Below, piece by piece: positions 13,746 through 16,659 of a stretch of 16,659 bases of DNA. The stretch is taken from positions 1 through 16,659 of the forward strand of contig CAKOXL010000026.1 in assembly GCA_934130105.1 (NCBI GenBank), read 5' to 3'. The DNA comes from an uncultured Bacilli bacterium. Lineage in GTDB: Bacteria; Bacillota_I; Bacilli_A; RF39; UBA660. The position numbers and the translations under genes were made by a program. The notes beneath the pieces were generated by a model, which had not been told where the DNA came from, did no database searches, and was given only the letters and a program-made list of their open reading frames with translations. Positions within the stretch are counted from its first letter, which is position 1, and each line of letters begins with the position of its first letter.

Positions 13746-15689
13746 TTAAAATTCTACATATGAATTAGTATTATATAGGTTGCCATTAATTTCTAAATAG
13801 ATAGAATATTTTCCTTTTAATCCCTCTTGATTAATATATTTCGCAATACGAAGACCATTACTATCTTCTTCAGTATTTAAATCTACACATAAGGCTGTAT
13901 AAGGTTTTTTACTAATTCTTGTATAATAATAATTTGATACTAAATTTTGATATAAGACAATATTTACCTTATCACTTTTTTCAAATGTACCAGTTACTAC
14001 TAGTCTATCTACTTCTTTTGATAACTCTATATTGTATTTAGAATATTCATCATCTATTTTTTTACTATTTATAATAGGGCCCACTTTCTTCTTAGTAATT
14101 TCTGTTTTACCAAGACTACCTAAACGATTTGCTTTTCCTAAAGTAAAGTTTTCGCCTTCACTATATAAGCTCATTTTTTCTACACGATAATTATTGGTAG
14201 GAAGTATAATTTCAAATATTACTTCGTTATCTAGTAACTCTACCGTATCTGATACTAGTTTTGCACCTTTACTAAATCCTGCGGGTTGGTTAGAATTTTT
14301 GCCATCTACATAAACGATACCACCAGAATGAATGATATAGTGGTTTTTATCAAGATAGTCAACATCAGATATATAAGGAGAATAAAAGCTACTTCCTCGT
14401 TCTTTTCCATATTCAAAAACCTGTTCTATCGTCATATTTTCAGTATCAATCTTATACATAACGCCTCTACTATAACTATTAGAAGCATCAACATATTCGT
14501 CTTTATTTTTAGATTTATTATTTCCATTATCAAATAAGAAAACATATCCTTCTGGTGTAATCATAGCAGCATGTTGACTCCATTGCCATTCAAAATTATC
14601 ACCAACAGGAGTAAAGAAATATTTTTGGTACTCACTACTCCAATTAGTAGAATCTCCTATAATCCAGTTGAGTTCTCCTGTTTGATAGCTAATATTGATA
14701 ACAGCATCTTGATGTCTTCCTGATAAAGTAATGGAATCTGTCTTTTTATCATACCAAACCGAATTATTATGAAACCAATCGTAACTTGTATAATTTTCAC
14801 TTTGCCCGTCTTCCATGTTTAAAACTTTTTTTAAATCAAAAGTCCTGATAACCTTACCAGTTGTACGGTCTAATTCCACAATATAATCTTCAACTGTCCC
14901 GTCTTCATTATTGAAATCATCACTTGCTACTAATAAGTTACCATTTTCCATTTCATAATAGTCATGATGATATCCACCTTCTAAACTAAATTCGGTATAA
15001 ATTTTACCAAGTAAATCAATTTCATATAATCCCGTCATATAGTAAGGATTATTAATTAATCTTTCTGTACTAACTAATAAATGTCCGTTTTGTAAACGAT
15101 CTATTTTCCATAGTGCATAATTTGTTAGGTACCATCTAACGTCACCATTAACATCATATGCTACTGTATAACCACTACTAGATGGGGTATAAAAATATAA
15201 ATCGTTTGTAAGTTTACTTTTATCAGCTTTGATACTAGTTGGGAGTATCATATTTTCTGGAAGTTTTTCTGTTTGAATGTAAATTTCTTTTTCTTCATCA
15301 CCACATTCAATGATGATTTTGTTGTTAGAATCAGCATATAAACCATAAATTGGTAAATAATGCTCTTTGGCTTTAGAAAAAGTATGTGTATAAGTAGTTA
15401 GTTTATCTTTACCAGTTATGGTAACTTTTACATCTAGCTCTTTTTCTGTTTCAAATAAAACTAAAGCAGTAAGTGGTGAATTTCCATAAGGATTTAAAAT
15501 AATATTAGGATTATCTAAAGTATAACTATTTATTTTAAACTCCTTTTCGATTTCATATTCACTATCTACCATACTTACCTTTTCTGTTAATTCGTTATGG
15601 CTAGTTGCCGTTTGGTTTAATATAAATAAAGTACTAACCATGATGAGTGCTACTGATAAAATAGTAGCTATCTTATAATTTTTTTTCAT
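13746..15689 (-). CDS. Arylsulfate sulfotransferase (ASST) family protein, membrane-anchored or secreted
   Basis: ASST enzymes move sulfate between phenolic compounds without PAPS, through a sulfo-histidine intermediate, outside the cytoplasm. The 647-aa protein has an N-terminal signal or anchor helix (residues 5-25), a beta-rich N-terminal domain (about 50-140) and a beta-propeller-like core with repeated D-x-x-G-x-V/L blades. The active-site set is visible: His242 in GYHHDYY, His307 in DWFHNNS, Arg325 in SGRHQ and His373 in SQHAAM, matching the two binding His, the Arg and the sulfated His of E. coli AssT. The disulfide found between the last two sites in E. coli is absent. The ATG at 15689 is chosen for AGGAGG 7 nt upstream; an in-frame GTG six codons earlier overlaps that site. 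It is upstream of the beta-helix gene and downstream of an HTH regulator. Physiological donor and acceptor are unknown. Confidence 0.88.
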   Translation of the reverse strand: MKKNYKIATILSVALIMVSTLFILNQTATSHNELTEKVSMVDSEYEIEKEFKINSYTLDNPNIILNPYGNSPLTALVLFETEKELDVKVTITGKDKLTTYTHTFSKAKEHYLPIYGLYADSNNKIIIECGDEEKEIYIQTEKLPENMILPTSIKADKSKLTNDLYFYTPSSSGYTVAYDVNGDVRWYLTNYALWKIDRLQNGHLLVSTERLINNPYYMTGLYEIDLLGKIYTEFSLEGGYHHDYYEMENGNLLVASDDFNNEDGTVEDYIVELDRTTGKVIRTFDLKKVLNMEDGQSENYTSYDWFHNNSVWYDKKTDSITLSGRHQDAVINISYQTGELNWIIGDSTNWSSEYQKYFFTPVGDNFEWQWSQHAAMITPEGYVFLFDNGNNKSKNKDEYVDASNSYSRGVMYKIDTENMTIEQVFEYGKERGSSFYSPYISDVDYLDKNHYIIHSGGIVYVDGKNSNQPAGFSKGAKLVSDTVELLDNEVIFEIILPTNNYRVEKMSLYSEGENFTLGKANRLGSLGKTEITKKKVGPIINSKKIDDEYSKYNIELSKEVDRLVVTGTFEKSDKVNIVLYQNLVSNYYYTRISKKPYTALCVDLNTEEDSNGLRIAKYINQEGLKGKYSIYLEINGNLYNTNSYVEF

Positions 15690-15696
15690 AATTATT

Positions 15697-15702
15697 CCTC
15701 CT
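15697..15702 (-). promoter_or_regulatory. Shine-Dalgarno that fixes the sulfotransferase start
   Basis: AGGAGG on the minus strand lies 7 nt before the ATG at 15689. It excludes the upstream in-frame GTG, which precedes it by only a few bases. Confidence 0.8.
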
Positions 15703-15747
15703 GTCACTATTATTGCCTAAAATTTATAATACAAGCAAGCAACAAGA

Positions 15748-15779
15748 GGTTGAAAAAGACTCAACCTAAAGTTGAGTCT
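15748..15779 (-). terminator. Intrinsic terminator between the HTH regulator and the sulfotransferase gene
   Basis: The minus strand reads AGACTCAAC, a 5-nt loop, GTTGAGTCT and five T (15753-15779): a 9-bp stem 4 bp after the regulator stop codon. The 3' arm can also pair downstream, GGTTGA (15761-15766) with TCAACC (15748-15753), giving a mutually exclusive weaker hairpin that would break the terminator. Read-through control is therefore conceivable but unproven. Confidence 0.85.
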
Positions 15780-15783
15780 AGTT

Positions 15784-16479
15784 TTAACAGTTATCTTCTA
15801 AAAGTAGAGGAATCGTATAAGTAGTTAATTTATCTTTGTCTTGTAAATGAAGTTCAATGTATAAATTAAACTTTGTTAGTACCTTACAAGACTGATTATA
15901 ATTATCTACACTAATTTTTAATTCTTTTAAATATTCTTTGAGTGTTAAATTACTTTCTTTTTTGCCAGCTACAACTTTCGTAATTTTATATTGATAATCT
16001 TCAAATACATAATAATTTAATTCCTGATAAATAGTATCATCTTCTTCTAAAAATTCAATATTAGAAATATAAAGAGATGTTTTATCTTGATTATAAGCAA
16101 CACTACCCGTAATTTTAAAATGCGTATCACTAGTAGTAATCATCTTAAAATCAAAGTTATCATGCTTAGGTATCAAAAAAGAAAGCATAAAAAATAGAAA
16201 TAGTATGATAAATAAAGAAAAAATAGTAATTACGAAGTATTTTGTTTTTGTAGTTTTTTTCTTACTTGTTTCTCCTTTTTCATTTAATAAAGTATCAAGT
16301 GAAATATTATAATCACTACAAATTTGTTTTAGTAAATTAATATCAGGAAGGTTTTTACCATTTTCCCATTTACTAACAGCTTGGGGAGTAACATAATATT
16401 TATCAGCAAACTGTTTTTGTGTTAACTTACTATCTTCTCTTATCTTTTTAATCGTATCACTTATATGCTTTTCATTCAT
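15784..16479 (-). CDS. Membrane-anchored XRE-family HTH regulator
   Basis: Residues 8-62 are a Cro/C1-type helix-turn-helix (IKKIREDSKLTQKQFADKYY, then VTPQAVSKWENGKNLPDI with its recognition helix), followed by a Lys-rich linker, one hydrophobic span at 81-104 and a 127-residue extracytoplasmic domain of mostly beta pattern. This layout, HTH inside and sensor outside, is common in Firmicutes for regulators of adjacent envelope genes, and the sulfotransferase and beta-helix genes are the obvious candidates. Near its C-terminus it shares the octapeptide KDKLTTYT (215-222) with the sulfotransferase (94-101). The ATG at 16479 follows GGAGGGG, 15 bp after the stop of an upstream gene with which it is probably cotranscribed. 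Ligand and targets are unknown. Confidence 0.85.
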   Translation of the reverse strand: MNEKHISDTIKKIREDSKLTQKQFADKYYVTPQAVSKWENGKNLPDINLLKQICSDYNISLDTLLNEKGETSKKKTTKTKYFVITIFSLFIILFLFFMLSFLIPKHDNFDFKMITTSDTHFKITGSVAYNQDKTSLYISNIEFLEEDDTIYQELNYYVFEDYQYKITKVVAGKKESNLTLKEYLKELKISVDNYNQSCKVLTKFNLYIELHLQDKDKLTTYTIPLLLEDNC

Positions 16480-16494
16480 ATTACCCCTCCGATA

Positions 16495-16659
16495 CTAATC
16501 ATAATGGTCTAAAAAGCTTTCGTAGTTACCATCTTTTTTGGTTCCTAAAACACAGTTCAAATTGACATTATCTAAACTTTTGAAAATGTTATGGTCAACT
16601 TCTTTATTGGTTTTACGAAGATTCTTAATAAGTTCTTTCATTTCTTTTCTTTTACTAGT
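16495..16659 (-). CDS. 3' end of an unidentified gene (partial)
   Basis: A frame open from the right edge ends at TAG (16495-16497) and encodes 54 residues, including KELIKNLRKTNKEVDHNIFK and ending SFLDHYD. It is Lys/Asn-rich and soluble-looking, and I do not recognise it. An internal ATG (codon 7 of the visible part) has no convincing ribosome binding site, so the gene probably begins outside the window. It lies 15 bp upstream of the HTH regulator start, implying one transcript. Confidence 0.6.
   Translation of the reverse strand, partial: TSKRKEMKELIKNLRKTNKEVDHNIFKSLDNVNLNCVLGTKKDGNYESFLDHYD

Noticed and set aside
14286..14537. Plus-strand open frame of 83 codons inside the sulfotransferase gene
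   Set aside because: It is antisense to catalytic-domain sequence with clear family motifs, and its Ile/Phe-rich translation is typical of a shadow frame.

Overview
The window is strongly AT-rich. Every convincing gene lies on the minus strand, with AGGAGG-type ribosome binding sites, sigma-A-like promoters (TTGACA/TATAAT with 17-bp spacing) and U-tract hairpin terminators. The FtsEX/coiled-coil hydrolase operon, UvrB, FolD and a single-membrane-span XRE regulator point to a low-GC Firmicute (Bacillota), perhaps a gut Bacilli/Erysipelotrichia-like lineage. That placement is inference from gene style. Trp codons inspected are TGG and ftsX ends in TGA, so the standard code applies.

Reading in the direction of transcription, from high to low coordinates: (1) 16659-15753 holds the end of an unrecognised gene, then a membrane-anchored HTH regulator closed by a strong terminator. 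(2) 15689-11765 holds an arylsulfate sulfotransferase (ASST) with all its catalytic residues, then a three-span membrane protein carrying a large extracellular beta-helix, with a terminator at its stop codon. Together with the regulator this looks like a cell-surface module. (3) 11727-10394 holds a DUF1848 gene followed after 6 bp by a DUF4186 gene, behind a promoter whose spacer contains a LexA-box-like palindrome. (4) 10342-7472 is the ftsE-ftsX-M23 hydrolase operon, with overlapping genes, an extended -10 promoter and a terminator.

(5) 7426-5025 holds a zinc-ribbon membrane protein and a 12-span MFS transporter, with their own promoter and terminator. (6) 5025-598 is the uvrB-folD-radical SAM/SPASM-unknown operon. 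It is preceded by an unusual 150-nt region of interleaved repeats that could fold as alternative RNA stems; several stems close through G-U wobbles only in the minus-strand RNA. (7) 559-164 is an isolated 99-codon unknown gene with its own near-consensus promoter, an operator-like palindrome and a terminator touching its stop codon. (8) At the left edge a strong promoter and the first seven codons of another gene leave the window.

The best candidates for undescribed biology are the possibly damage-inducible DUF1848/DUF4186 pair (DUF1848 has a radical-SAM-like cysteine motif at its C-terminus), the surface sulfotransferase/beta-helix module, and the uvrB leader. No tRNA, rRNA, CRISPR array, insertion sequence or phage gene is visible, and no gene-free stretch exceeds 300 bases.
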